Assembly: GCA_009928435.1 (NCBI GenBank)
Contig: JAABNQ010000023.1
Location: 1 to 47,498, forward strand
Direction of reading: 5' to 3'
From: Bacillus sp. HF117_J1_D
GTDB taxonomy: Bacteria > Bacillota > Bacilli > Bacillales > Bacillaceae_C
Length of the DNA: 47,498 nucleotides
Part shown: in pieces, positions 1-7,176 of the stretch
Layout: each line of letters starts with the position of its first letter
Position numbering within the stretch: the first letter of the stretch is position 1
Notes under the pieces: model-generated
Database searches by the model: none
What the model saw: only the letters and a program-made list of their open reading frames with translations
What the model was told of the DNA's origin: nothing
Translations under genes and position numbers: made by a program

Positions 1-107
1 CTTGACTGTCGGCTTTCGAGTTACCAGAGGTAACCCTCATACCGAACGGCATTCACCACCCACCTATAGAGGATGGGCGACTTCTGCCTGAATTAAGTTA
101 AATCATG
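1..107. mobile_element. Possible IS200/IS605-type element end (remnant)
   Basis: These bases replace the missing 5' end of the AraC gene that follows, so they are foreign to it. They contain a perfect 6-bp hairpin (GTTACC-aga-GGTAAC, about 22-36) and a second stem (CCCACC/GGATGGG, about 59-77). From memory this resembles the structured sequence downstream of tnpB in Bacillus IS605-like elements. No transposase gene lies inside the window, so the assignment rests on that resemblance and the truncation. Confidence 0.35.
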
Positions 108-109
108 AA

Positions 110-682
110 ACATTACTTTATATTCCTCCAAATTGTACTCATACTTTTCATTCTATGGCTAGTAATGAGTTTTTGATTTTGGAGATCCCAGATTTCATGT
201 TAACGAGAAGGGAGCTTCAGGAAGAGGGCATTTTATGCAAGTTTAATAATCATTGGAAAGGCATTCGATTTCTGATCAAAAATGAAATGGAGCAAAAAAT
301 TGTAAATATTTCAGCATTGAAGCAGCTTTATCCATATATATCTTATTATTTACTCCAAGATTGTCTGCCCAAATCCATTCAATACATCCATGATCATTAT
401 CACGAGAAAATAACCATTCAAAAATTAGCCTCTCTTGAACATTATCATCCCACCTATTATTCGGAGTGGTTTTACAAAAAAACTGGGAAAACTCCATTTA
501 CATATATACAGGAGGTACGTTTGAACAAGGCGAAAGAGCTACTCTGTCATACAAATTTATCTATTTTACATATTGCTCTCCAAGTTGGTTTAGAATATCA
601 ATCATCCTTAACCCGCTTGTTCCAAAAATATGAGGGAATAACACCAACTCAATTTCGAAAACAATGTATTTCTGATAAATAA
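110..682 (+). pseudogene. AraC-family transcriptional regulator, 5'-truncated
   Basis: The reading frame is open from about base 110, just after a TGA, and codes for the end of an AraC cupin/sensor domain (LLYIPPNCTHTFHS) followed by a linker and a complete C-terminal pair of helix-turn-helix motifs, including KLASLEHYHPTYYSEWFYKK and the closing GITPTQFRK. Full-length family members are about 250-290 residues; only about 190 remain. The ATG at 155 is internal to the domain and has no good ribosome binding site. The likely history is that an insertion or rearrangement removed the first third of the sensor domain. It might still yield a DNA-binding fragment, but loss of regulated function is the simpler reading. 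Confidence 0.7.
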
Positions 683-759
683 TCCCTATAAATCAGTAAA
701 AATCATCTTCATTCTATCCATTACAATTAAGTCAAATGGATCAAGGGAGATGATTTTTT

Positions 760-909
760 ATGTCCATGGACGCGATCGTTGTGATGATTTTTAGTATTGT
801 TTTGCTTTGGGGCGGTTTAGGGTACTTTATTTTTCGATTTCTCAAAAAAAGAAAATTTAAAAAAGGTTACCTAAAAAATGTCATTTGGTTTAATAAATCT
901 GATTTTTGA
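760..909 (+). CDS. MetS-like small membrane protein, orphan NSS transporter small subunit
   Basis: This 49-residue ORF starts at an ATG with a good ribosome binding site (AAGGGAGATG, 743-752). It begins MSMDAIVVMIFSIVLLWGGL and continues into one hydrophobic helix (about residues 5-27), then a Lys/Arg-rich cytoplasmic end. The pattern MSxxAIxMMxxxxxxxWGG is typical of the MetS family, small subunits encoded next to sodium-dependent NSS amino-acid transporters. No NSS transporter gene follows here; the next gene is an ABC-F ATPase. The partner may lie elsewhere or have been lost in the same rearrangement that truncated the AraC gene. Confidence 0.6.
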   Translation: MSMDAIVVMIFSIVLLWGGLGYFIFRFLKKRKFKKGYLKNVIWFNKSDF

Positions 910-1068
910 TGCACTGCTTGGATTTTTAACTTCATTCAGAAGAAGTTACCCACTTTGAATGGCTAAAGCCACCGGCGGATGCGCCAGATTTTCAGAGGAA
1001 GTGTATCGAGCTGGCTCGATAAAATCTGCGCGCAAATACGCAAGGCACATTTGGTTTTTCAGTTAGGC

Positions 1069-1097
1069 TTGAAAATATATTCGAAATATAATAAAAT
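1069..1097 (+). promoter_or_regulatory. SigA-type promoter of the ABC-F leader
   Basis: A TTGAAA -35 box (1069-1074) and a TAAAAT -10 box (1092-1097) are separated by exactly 17 bp. The expected start of transcription near 1104 gives a leader of about 325 nt before the ABC-F start codon. Confidence 0.65.
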
Positions 1098-1132
1098 ATG
1101 CATAATTAACGACGAAACGGAGGTGGGTAAAG

Positions 1133-1249
1133 ATGTTAAATCAAGCTGTTTTAGTGCACGGGTTTTGGACAGATTTCTTATTTTTTAACCGTGCAAAATT
1201 TGCTGCTTCAGTTGCTAACGGGATACGTATGCCCTTTTTTAGCAATTGA
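1133..1249 (+). CDS. Putative 38-residue leader peptide upstream of the ABC-F gene
   Basis: An ATG lies 9 nt after a strong GGAGG (1119-1123), within 30 nt of the predicted transcription start. The peptide begins MLNQAVLVHGFW and ends MPFFSN, and I recognise no domain. The RNA it lies in can fold: TGCACGG (1156-1162) pairs with CCGTGCA (1190-1196), and TTGCTAA pairs with TTAGCAA (1212-1245). Two intrinsic terminators follow before the ABC-F start. Small ORF, structured leader and terminators are the arrangement by which many antibiotic-resistance ABC-F genes sense ribosome stalling, so a regulatory rather than an enzymatic role is inferred. Confidence 0.55.
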   Translation: MLNQAVLVHGFWTDFLFFNRAKFAASVANGIRMPFFSN

Positions 1250-1306
1250 ATAGCAAATCTAAAACGGTGAAAACATCTCTAACCCACAATATATAAGGAT
1301 GGTTAT

Positions 1307-1335
1307 AGAGGAGCTTTTCATGCTCTTCTTTTTTT
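1307..1335 (+). terminator. Intrinsic terminator 1 in the ABC-F leader
   Basis: A stem of about 8 bp (AGAGGAGC/GCTCTTCT, one G-U pair) with a 7-nt loop is followed by a run of seven T. It is flanked by ATAAGGAT and GTCCTTAT, which could extend the stem or form an alternative structure, as expected for an attenuator. Confidence 0.7.
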
Positions 1336-1362
1336 ATGTCCTTATAAGTTCTTAATCAGCAA

Positions 1363-1397
1363 AGCCATGAGAGGGGGCGTTTTCTCATGGCTTTTTT
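1363..1397 (+). terminator. Intrinsic terminator 2 in the ABC-F leader
   Basis: A perfect 10-bp stem (AGCCATGAGA/TCTCATGGCT) with a 10-nt loop and a run of six T ends 33 nt before the ABC-F start codon. Read-through must be controlled here for the ABC-F gene to be expressed from the upstream promoter. Confidence 0.8.
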
Positions 1398-1429
1398 GTG
1401 TACTTTTTTATTGAAGGAGGAACATTTAC

Positions 1430-3298
1430 ATGATTATATGCAGTGTACATCAGGTCGGAAAAATGTATGGAGGCCACTCCATTTTTGAAAATATATCGTT
1501 TGAAATTCATGAAAAGGATCGGGTTGGCTTGGTTGGGAGAAATGGAAGTGGGAAAACGACTTTATTCCGTTTGCTATGCGGGGAGGAGATGCCTGATTCT
1601 GGCCAAATTCACTGGAAAAAGGGTTCTGAGGTTGGCTATCTTGCACAAATTCCAGCATTTCCGAGTCAATCGACAACAAAGGCTGTTTTGGAAACAGCTT
1701 TCTCAGACCTTTTACAAATAGAAGAAAAAATGAAGAAGCTTGAGGTTAAGATGGGGAAGGAAACAAGCGGAGAAAGACTGCAAAAATTAATCGATGATTA
1801 TGGAAATCTTCAGGATCATTTTACATTAAAAGGCGGATATGAGATTGAAGCTAATATCGAAAAAATGGTTAATGGTCTAAACATACACGATCTACTTGAT
1901 AAGGAATTCAACCAATTAAGTGGTGGTGAAAAAACAAAGGTTGGCTTAGCCCTTATTCTCCTAAAAAAACCAGATTTCTTATTATTAGATGAACCGACCA
2001 ACCATTTAGATCTAATGGCATTGGAGTGGCTTGGCAGCTATTTGCAAGATTATAGCGGAACGCTTGTTGTTATTTCTCACGATCGATATTTTCTCGATGA
2101 GGCTGTGAATAAAATTTTCGATTTAGAGGATGGAGAAATTGAGTGTTATTCTACAAACTTTTCCGGGTTTGTGGAAGAAAAAGAGGAACGGCTTTTAAGA
2201 GAATTCCATGCATATGAAGAACAGCAGAAGAAAATCAAGAAAATGAAGGAAGCCATCAAACGCTTAAGAGAGTGGGCAAACAGAGCCAATCCTCCTAACG
2301 AAGGTCTTCATAAACGTGCAAGAAATATGGAAAGGGCATTAGAACGAATGGAAAAACTGAATCTCCCCAAACTAAATCGGAAAAAAATGGGCCTTGAGAT
2401 GGATTCTGCAGATCGAAGTGGGAAAGATGTGTTAATGCTCACGGATGTTTCAAAATCTTATGGAGAGAAGCTGTTATTCAAACATGTTCATATGCATGTG
2501 ACGTATCAAGAACGAGCTGCAATTGTCGGAGAGAATGGAACGGGTAAATCCACTTTAATCAAACTGATTTTGGGGCAACTCCATTCTGATGAAGGAAAAA
2601 TTAGAATCGGAAGTAACGTAAAAATCGGTTATTTATCTCAAAACATTTTTTCCAACATTAAAGATGAAACAATGATTGAGGCGTTTCGCAATGAAGTAAG
2701 GGTTACAGAAGGAGAAGCAAGACATATTTTGGCCAGGTTTTTATTTTATGGTCATATAGTTTTCCGTAAAGTTTCTCAGCTTAGTGGAGGGGAGAGAATG
2801 AGACTCCGCTTAGCTCAACTGATGTATCAAGACATAAACCTGCTCATTTTAGATGAACCAACAAACCACTTAGACATCGAATCTCGAGAAGTCTTGGAAG
2901 AAGCACTTGAACATTATAATGGAACCATTTTAGCTGTTTCACATGATCGCTATTTTTTAAATAAGCTATTTGAGAAAATCTTTTGGATTGACTCAAAAGA
3001 AGTTCATTGTTTTGAGGGTAACTACAATTGGGCAAAGGAGAAAATGGCTGATAAAAAAAGGAGAACAGAGCGTATAACAGAAATGAAAAAAGAACCACCT
3101 TTGGTAAAGGCGGCAAAACACAATGATATAGAAAATGACTTTTTAGAAAAAGAATTAGAAGCGCTGGAACATAGGATTTCAGAGTTGGATAAACAGCTAA
3201 CGGAAATTCATGAATTAGAACATCTACAACAACTATATCAAGAAAAGGAGGAACTCGAGAGACGGTGGGAAAAACTATATGAGCAACTGGATTTGTAA
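1430..3298 (+). CDS. ABC-F family ATPase (ribosome-associated, possible antibiotic resistance factor)
   Basis: The 622-residue protein has two ABC ATPase domains and no membrane segments. Walker A motifs are GRNGSGKTT (about residue 37) and GENGTGKST (about 365). Signature motifs are LSGGEKTKVG and LSGGERMRLR, and each half has the hallmark DEPTNHLD. A charged linker (about 245-320) separates the domains, and a Lys/Glu-rich coiled coil forms the C-terminal end (about 560-622). ABC-F proteins bind the ribosomal E site and either rescue stalled ribosomes or displace antibiotics. The start has a strong AAGGAGG. The attenuator-type leader favours a drug-inducible resistance role over a housekeeping one; the drug cannot be told from the sequence. 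Confidence 0.9.
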   Translation: MIICSVHQVGKMYGGHSIFENISFEIHEKDRVGLVGRNGSGKTTLFRLLCGEEMPDSGQIHWKKGSEVGYLAQIPAFPSQSTTKAVLETAFSDLLQIEEKMKKLEVKMGKETSGERLQKLIDDYGNLQDHFTLKGGYEIEANIEKMVNGLNIHDLLDKEFNQLSGGEKTKVGLALILLKKPDFLLLDEPTNHLDLMALEWLGSYLQDYSGTLVVISHDRYFLDEAVNKIFDLEDGEIECYSTNFSGFVEEKEERLLREFHAYEEQQKKIKKMKEAIKRLREWANRANPPNEGLHKRARNMERALERMEKLNLPKLNRKKMGLEMDSADRSGKDVLMLTDVSKSYGEKLLFKHVHMHVTYQERAAIVGENGTGKSTLIKLILGQLHSDEGKIRIGSNVKIGYLSQNIFSNIKDETMIEAFRNEVRVTEGEARHILARFLFYGHIVFRKVSQLSGGERMRLRLAQLMYQDINLLILDEPTNHLDIESREVLEEALEHYNGTILAVSHDRYFLNKLFEKIFWIDSKEVHCFEGNYNWAKEKMADKKRRTERITEMKKEPPLVKAAKHNDIENDFLEKELEALEHRISELDKQLTEIHELEHLQQLYQEKEELERRWEKLYEQLDL

Positions 3299-3311
3299 TA
3301 TCTAGTAAAGT

Positions 3312-3346
3312 AAATCAGTCGGACGAACGTTTCGCCGGCTGATTTT
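3312..3346 (+). terminator. Intrinsic terminator after the ABC-F gene
   Basis: AAATCAGTCGG pairs with CCGGCTGATTT (one wobble) around a 12-nt loop and ends in a short T run, 14 nt after the ABC-F stop codon. Confidence 0.75.
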
Positions 3347-3488
3347 GCATTTGAAGCGGCTTAGAATATTACAGCTGATGATTTAAAAAGGCAATCACTA
3401 TACAGTTCAATAATATATTTGGTATAATCAGAAAAATACATTTATATTGCAGGGCATTTGTTAACTTAGTCATAAGGAGGAAAGGTTC

Positions 3489-4319
3489 ATGCTCTTTAAG
3501 AAAAGCTTCAAAAGTGAGTCAGTGAACGGAGTACGGATGGGAAATGGGTCGATGTCATTTCAAAACATCAAATTAAATGTTCATTGCTTTTGCATTGATG
3601 GTGTTTTAATAGATACAGGGGCGAAGTCATTGGAAAAGTACTTTCATCCATTTTTTCAGCAGCTTGATATTGATCAAGTAGTGATTACCCATTTTCATGA
3701 AGATCATACAGGGGGTGCCTCATATTTGCAGAAGCTTCAGCTTCCGATTTTTATGGATGATAGGATGATTGAGTATTGTAGTAAGAAGGCTGCCTATCCT
3801 ATTTATCGCCAATTGTTTTGGGGAAGACGTAGGCCTTTCGAGGCAGAACCGATTTCTGAAACTTTTCATTCGCGAAATGGAACATGGAGAGCCATTAAAA
3901 CACCAGGTCATGCTATTGATCATCTCGCTTTTTTAAATCATTCAACAGGACAGCTCTTTACCGGAGACCTTTATTGTCAGGAAAAGACAAAGGTTATTCT
4001 TCGTGAAGAGGATATCCCGATGATTATCGAATCAATTCAAAAAGTCTTATCCTACGATTTTGATGAAGTGTTCTGCAGCCACGCAGGGTATTTGAATAAC
4101 GGACGCTTAGCCTTAAAGAAAAAGTTAGAATATTTGTTGGATCTGCAAGGGAACATTTTAAAGTTGTACGATGAAGGAAACAATCCAGAAGAGATTCATA
4201 AACTATTGTTTCCTAAAAAATATCCAATTACGCATGTCTCCTCAGGGGAATGGGACTCAATTCATATTATCAACTCGATCATTAATCAAAAGTTAAACCT
4301 TACACCGCTCAAAAAATGA
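3489..4319 (+). CDS. MBL-fold metallo-hydrolase
   Basis: This is a 276-residue cytoplasmic protein with the metallo-beta-lactamase signature THFHEDHTGG (about residues 66-75). Further metal ligands are the His of TPGHAIDH, the Asp of TGDLY and the His of CSHAG, so the two-metal site looks complete. The C-terminal quarter is a helical extension. Family members hydrolyse thioesters, lactones, phosphodiesters or similar bonds; nothing here fixes the substrate. The start has AAGGAGGAAAGG upstream. It stands alone between a terminator and a degraded gap. Confidence 0.85.
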   Translation: MLFKKSFKSESVNGVRMGNGSMSFQNIKLNVHCFCIDGVLIDTGAKSLEKYFHPFFQQLDIDQVVITHFHEDHTGGASYLQKLQLPIFMDDRMIEYCSKKAAYPIYRQLFWGRRRPFEAEPISETFHSRNGTWRAIKTPGHAIDHLAFLNHSTGQLFTGDLYCQEKTKVILREEDIPMIIESIQKVLSYDFDEVFCSHAGYLNNGRLALKKKLEYLLDLQGNILKLYDEGNNPEEIHKLLFPKKYPITHVSSGEWDSIHIINSIINQKLNLTPLKK

Positions 4320-4650
4320 ATGAATAATCACTCATTTTCATTGAGAAGATTTATAGTTTACTTGCGTCCGAGCCAGTCGTCAATGCTTTTGATCAATAAA
4401 CCTGTATAAACGACCTTAACTATATAGAAGGTGCAGTGTTTCAGGGATGATTATCCCATTGAAAGAGTTGGTTCCTAGGAATCTGCACAGTAAAGATTTG
4501 AACATCCAGCTGAACTTTTCACTACCGCAAACCTTAAAAAATCAGCTTTGGAAGATAATAAAGACAATCGAGGAACAGATTCATGATTGCAGAATCCCAA
4601 AATATTAACTACACTCTATTCATGATGATGCATAGAAAAGGTGACTTGGA
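4320..4650. other. Gene-poor gap with possible gene remnants
   Basis: No convincing gene is present. On the minus strand a frame ending at about 4358 reads VYTGLLIKSIDDWLGRK and a stop, like the extreme C-terminus of a TetR-type regulator, but nothing precedes it. On the plus strand 4447-4608 is a 53-codon ORF (from MIIPLKELVPR to IPKY) without a proper ribosome binding site and without a family I recognise. Both look like leftovers. Confidence 0.35.
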
Positions 4651-5334
4651 ATGAAAATTTTACTGGTGGAAGATGATAAAACAATAGCGTCAGGACTTGA
4701 ATATTCACTTCAGCAAGATCATTTTTCAACCATATTATGCTATGATGCCAGTTCCGCTAAGAAGATATTATCGGAACAGCTTGAACAAATTTCTTTATGT
4801 TTATTTGATTTGTCTTTGCCTGACGGCAGTGGCTATGATTTATGCAGAATGGTAAAAGAAAAGAGCGATATTCCGGTCATTTTTTTAACAGCCGTTGATG
4901 ATGAAGTTAATGTGGTGATGGGACTTGATATGGGGGCGGATGATTATGTGACGAAGCCGTTCCGTATTCGCGAGCTTCTATCACGAATTAAATCCGTTTT
5001 ACGTAGATATCATAAGCAGGCGCAAACAAAAACGGTGATTGAAATTGAAAATATTCAGATAAACACCCTCGAAGGAAAGGTTTATAAAAATGGCGTTGAG
5101 GTTATTTTAACGGCGTTGGAATATCGTTTACTACTAATCTTTGCCAATCATATTGGACAAGTGCTTTCACGAAATCAGCTTCTTGAGCAAATTTGGGATG
5201 TAGCAGGAGACTTTGTGAATGATAATACATTAACAGTCTACATTAAACGGTTAAGAGAAAAATTAGAGGACCAGCCGCAAAATCCAACTATTGTTAAAAC
5301 AGTACGTGGTGTCGGTTATAAGGTTGGCGATTAA
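4651..5334 (+). CDS. OmpR-family response regulator
   Basis: The 227-residue protein has an N-terminal receiver domain (about 1-115), with acidic pocket ED at 7-9, phospho-acceptor Asp53 (LFDLSLPDG) and the conserved Lys in VTKPF. A C-terminal winged-helix DNA-binding domain follows (about 128-225, ending TVRGVGYKVGD). It should be phosphorylated by the kinase whose ATG begins one base after its stop. Its likely target is the direct-repeat array upstream of the ABC transporter at 6493. Confidence 0.93.
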   Translation: MKILLVEDDKTIASGLEYSLQQDHFSTILCYDASSAKKILSEQLEQISLCLFDLSLPDGSGYDLCRMVKEKSDIPVIFLTAVDDEVNVVMGLDMGADDYVTKPFRIRELLSRIKSVLRRYHKQAQTKTVIEIENIQINTLEGKVYKNGVEVILTALEYRLLLIFANHIGQVLSRNQLLEQIWDVAGDFVNDNTLTVYIKRLREKLEDQPQNPTIVKTVRGVGYKVGD

Positions 5335-5335
5335 T

Positions 5336-6337
5336 ATGTTGCGGAATAAAGAGATTCAGATCTTATTATTCGTTATGTGTTCCATCAGCTTGGCTGCAAT
5401 GATTGCGGCATTCTTCATTTCAACTGCCGCTTTTATTCTTATTTCCATCACTTCCATTTTACTGATTGGCTCTTGCTTTATCTTTACTCGTTGGAGATAT
5501 CGTGAAATCGAAAAGTTGTCTGATCATTTACGTCAAATTACAAGTGGCGATTATTCTTTGGATATACGGGATAATCATGAAGGCGAGCTAAGTATTTTAA
5601 AAAGTGATATTTATAAAGTGACGCTAAAGCTCTCTGAGCAGAGCTCAATTCTACAGAAAGATAAGCTTCAACTGACAGATGCGATTTCAGATATATCTCA
5701 CCAATTGAAAACACCGTTAACTTCAATGATGGTGATGTCAGACTTGTTAAGTGATGTTGACCTGCCTAAGGAAAAAAGGATAGAGTTTACGCGCAATATC
5801 CGGGTTCAACTTGAACGGTTAGAATGGCTTGTTTCTTCTTTATTAAAGCTCTCAAAAATCGATGCAGGTACTGTTCAATTTAAAAAGGATAAGATCGTGG
5901 TTCATCAGCTAATTCAAGCTGCAATCCAATCTGTCCTGATTCCAATTGATATTAAAGAACAGAACATATCCATTAACGGTGAAGAAAACATAACATTTTT
6001 GGGTGATTTTAATTGGACTGTCGAAGCACTCATAAATATATTGAAGAACTGTGTTGATCATACTCAGGAAAGTGGGACTATTAGCATTTCCTTCGCAAAA
6101 AACGCCTTGTTTACGGAAGTCATCATTAGCGATAATGGTCAGGGTATTCCAAGAATAGATTTACCATATATTTTCAAACGCTTTTATAAAGGAAAAAATG
6201 CAAGTGAAGATAGTGTGGGAATTGGACTGGCGATGGCTAACAGTATTATCAAAAGCCAAAATGGGGATATTAGTGTAACGAGTGAAAAAGGAAACGGTAC
6301 TCAATTTAGAATAAAGTTTTATTCGCAGGTGATATAA
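5336..6337 (+). CDS. Sensor histidine kinase, short-loop membrane type
   Basis: This is a 333-residue kinase. Two transmembrane helices (about 8-28 and 31-52) are joined by only a few residues, so there is no extracytoplasmic sensor domain. A HAMP-like stretch follows, then the dimerisation box with the phospho-accepting His (ISHQLKTPLTS). The ATPase domain has an N box (ILKNCVDHT), G1 (DNGQGI) and G2 (GIGLAMANSI). The ATG is reached by TAATATG directly after the regulator stop, so the two are translationally coupled. Kinases of this architecture usually read the activity of a partner ABC transporter, as BceS does, which fits the transporter genes that follow. Confidence 0.92.
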   Translation: MLRNKEIQILLFVMCSISLAAMIAAFFISTAAFILISITSILLIGSCFIFTRWRYREIEKLSDHLRQITSGDYSLDIRDNHEGELSILKSDIYKVTLKLSEQSSILQKDKLQLTDAISDISHQLKTPLTSMMVMSDLLSDVDLPKEKRIEFTRNIRVQLERLEWLVSSLLKLSKIDAGTVQFKKDKIVVHQLIQAAIQSVLIPIDIKEQNISINGEENITFLGDFNWTVEALINILKNCVDHTQESGTISISFAKNALFTEVIISDNGQGIPRIDLPYIFKRFYKGKNASEDSVGIGLAMANSIIKSQNGDISVTSEKGNGTQFRIKFYSQVI

Positions 6338-6367
6338 AGCCGCCCAAATTTTAATGGGTGGCTTTTT
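6336..6367 (+). terminator. Intrinsic terminator after the kinase gene
   Basis: AAAGCCGCCCA pairs with TGGGTGGCTTT around a short loop and is followed by T residues. It overlaps the kinase stop codon, so the ABC transporter genes need their own promoter. Confidence 0.8.
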
Positions 6368-6418
6368 CAAAGGAAAAGTGACGGTAAATGCTCTTAACAA
6401 AAGCTAAGTGACTAAATT

Positions 6419-6467
6419 GTCATTTTCAAAGTCACTTGAATGTCACTTTAGATAGGTAAACTATAAT
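6419..6467 (+). promoter_or_regulatory. Transporter promoter with response-regulator direct repeats
   Basis: Three copies of GTCA start at 6419, 6431 and 6442, the last two in the longer form GTCACTT, spaced 12 and 11 bp apart (one helical turn). A consensus TATAAT -10 box lies at 6462-6467 and the third repeat falls where the -35 box should be. Same-face direct repeats replacing the -35 are the usual site of OmpR-type activators, so the regulator at 4651 is the likely activator. Confidence 0.6.
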
Positions 6468-6492
6468 GAGCTGCAAACATGGAGGTTTTATA

Positions 6493-7176
6493 ATGGAAAT
6501 TTTAAAAATAGAAAATCTGTCTAAAGTGTATGGAAAAAATGAGACAGCCGTTAAGGCATTGGACGATGTTTCTTTTTCTGTTAAAAAGGGAGAGTTTATT
6601 GCGATTATCGGTCCGTCTGGATCTGGTAAATCTACGCTTTTACATTTGCTCGGCGGTGTGGATCGTCCTTCAAGTGGAAAAGTATTTGTGAATAATACTG
6701 ATATTTATAGCCTGAATGAAACTCAGTTAGCTATTTTTAGGAGAAGACAGATCGGCTTAATCTATCAATTTTACAATCTGATTCCCGTTTTGACAGTGGA
6801 AGAAAATATTACTTTGCCGCTTTTGCTGGATCAGCATCAAGTTGATAAAAAACAGCTTGATGATATTGTGAAAAAGCTGAATTTGGAAAGCCGTTTAAAT
6901 CATTTGCCAAATCAGCTTTCGGGCGGACAGCAGCAGCGGGTTTCAATTGGACGTGCCTTAATCAGCAATCCGGCAATTATGCTGGCAGATGAACCAACAG
7001 GGAACCTAGATAGTAAAAATAGTGCGGAAATTATCGACTTATTGAAAATGTTTCATAAAACTTATAACCAGACTCTCATTGTCATTACACATGATGAACG
7101 GATTGCTTTGCAGGCAGACCGCCTAATAGCAATTGAAGATGGCAAGATAACCCGGGACGAGGTGATTCGTCCATGA
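6493..7176 (+). CDS. ABC transporter ATP-binding protein (MacB/BceA-like)
   Basis: The 227-residue ATPase has Walker [11 protein letters not shown] loop YQFYNLIP, signature [10 protein letters not shown], Walker [13 protein letters not shown] and H-loop VITHDE. The start at 6493 is chosen because GGAGG lies at 6481-6485; an upstream in-frame ATG at 6466 overlaps the -10 box. It belongs to the group that pairs with FtsX-domain permeases, and its stop overlaps the permease start (ATGA), showing coupled translation. With the two-component genes upstream it probably forms a peptide-antibiotic or cell-envelope stress module. Confidence 0.92.
   Translation: MEILKIENLSKVYGKNETAVKALDDVSFSVKKGEFIAIIGPSGSGKSTLLHLLGGVDRPSSGKVFVNNTDIYSLNETQLAIFRRRQIGLIYQFYNLIPVLTVEENITLPLLLDQHQVDKKQLDDIVKKLNLESRLNHLPNQLSGGQQQRVSIGRALISNPAIMLADEPTGNLDSKNSAEIIDLLKMFHKTYNQTLIVITHDERIALQADRLIAIEDGKITRDEVIRP

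Noticed and set aside
979-1188. 69-codon ORF across the ABC-F leader promoter
   Set aside because: It runs through the promoter and the leader ribosome binding site in another frame and has no start signal.
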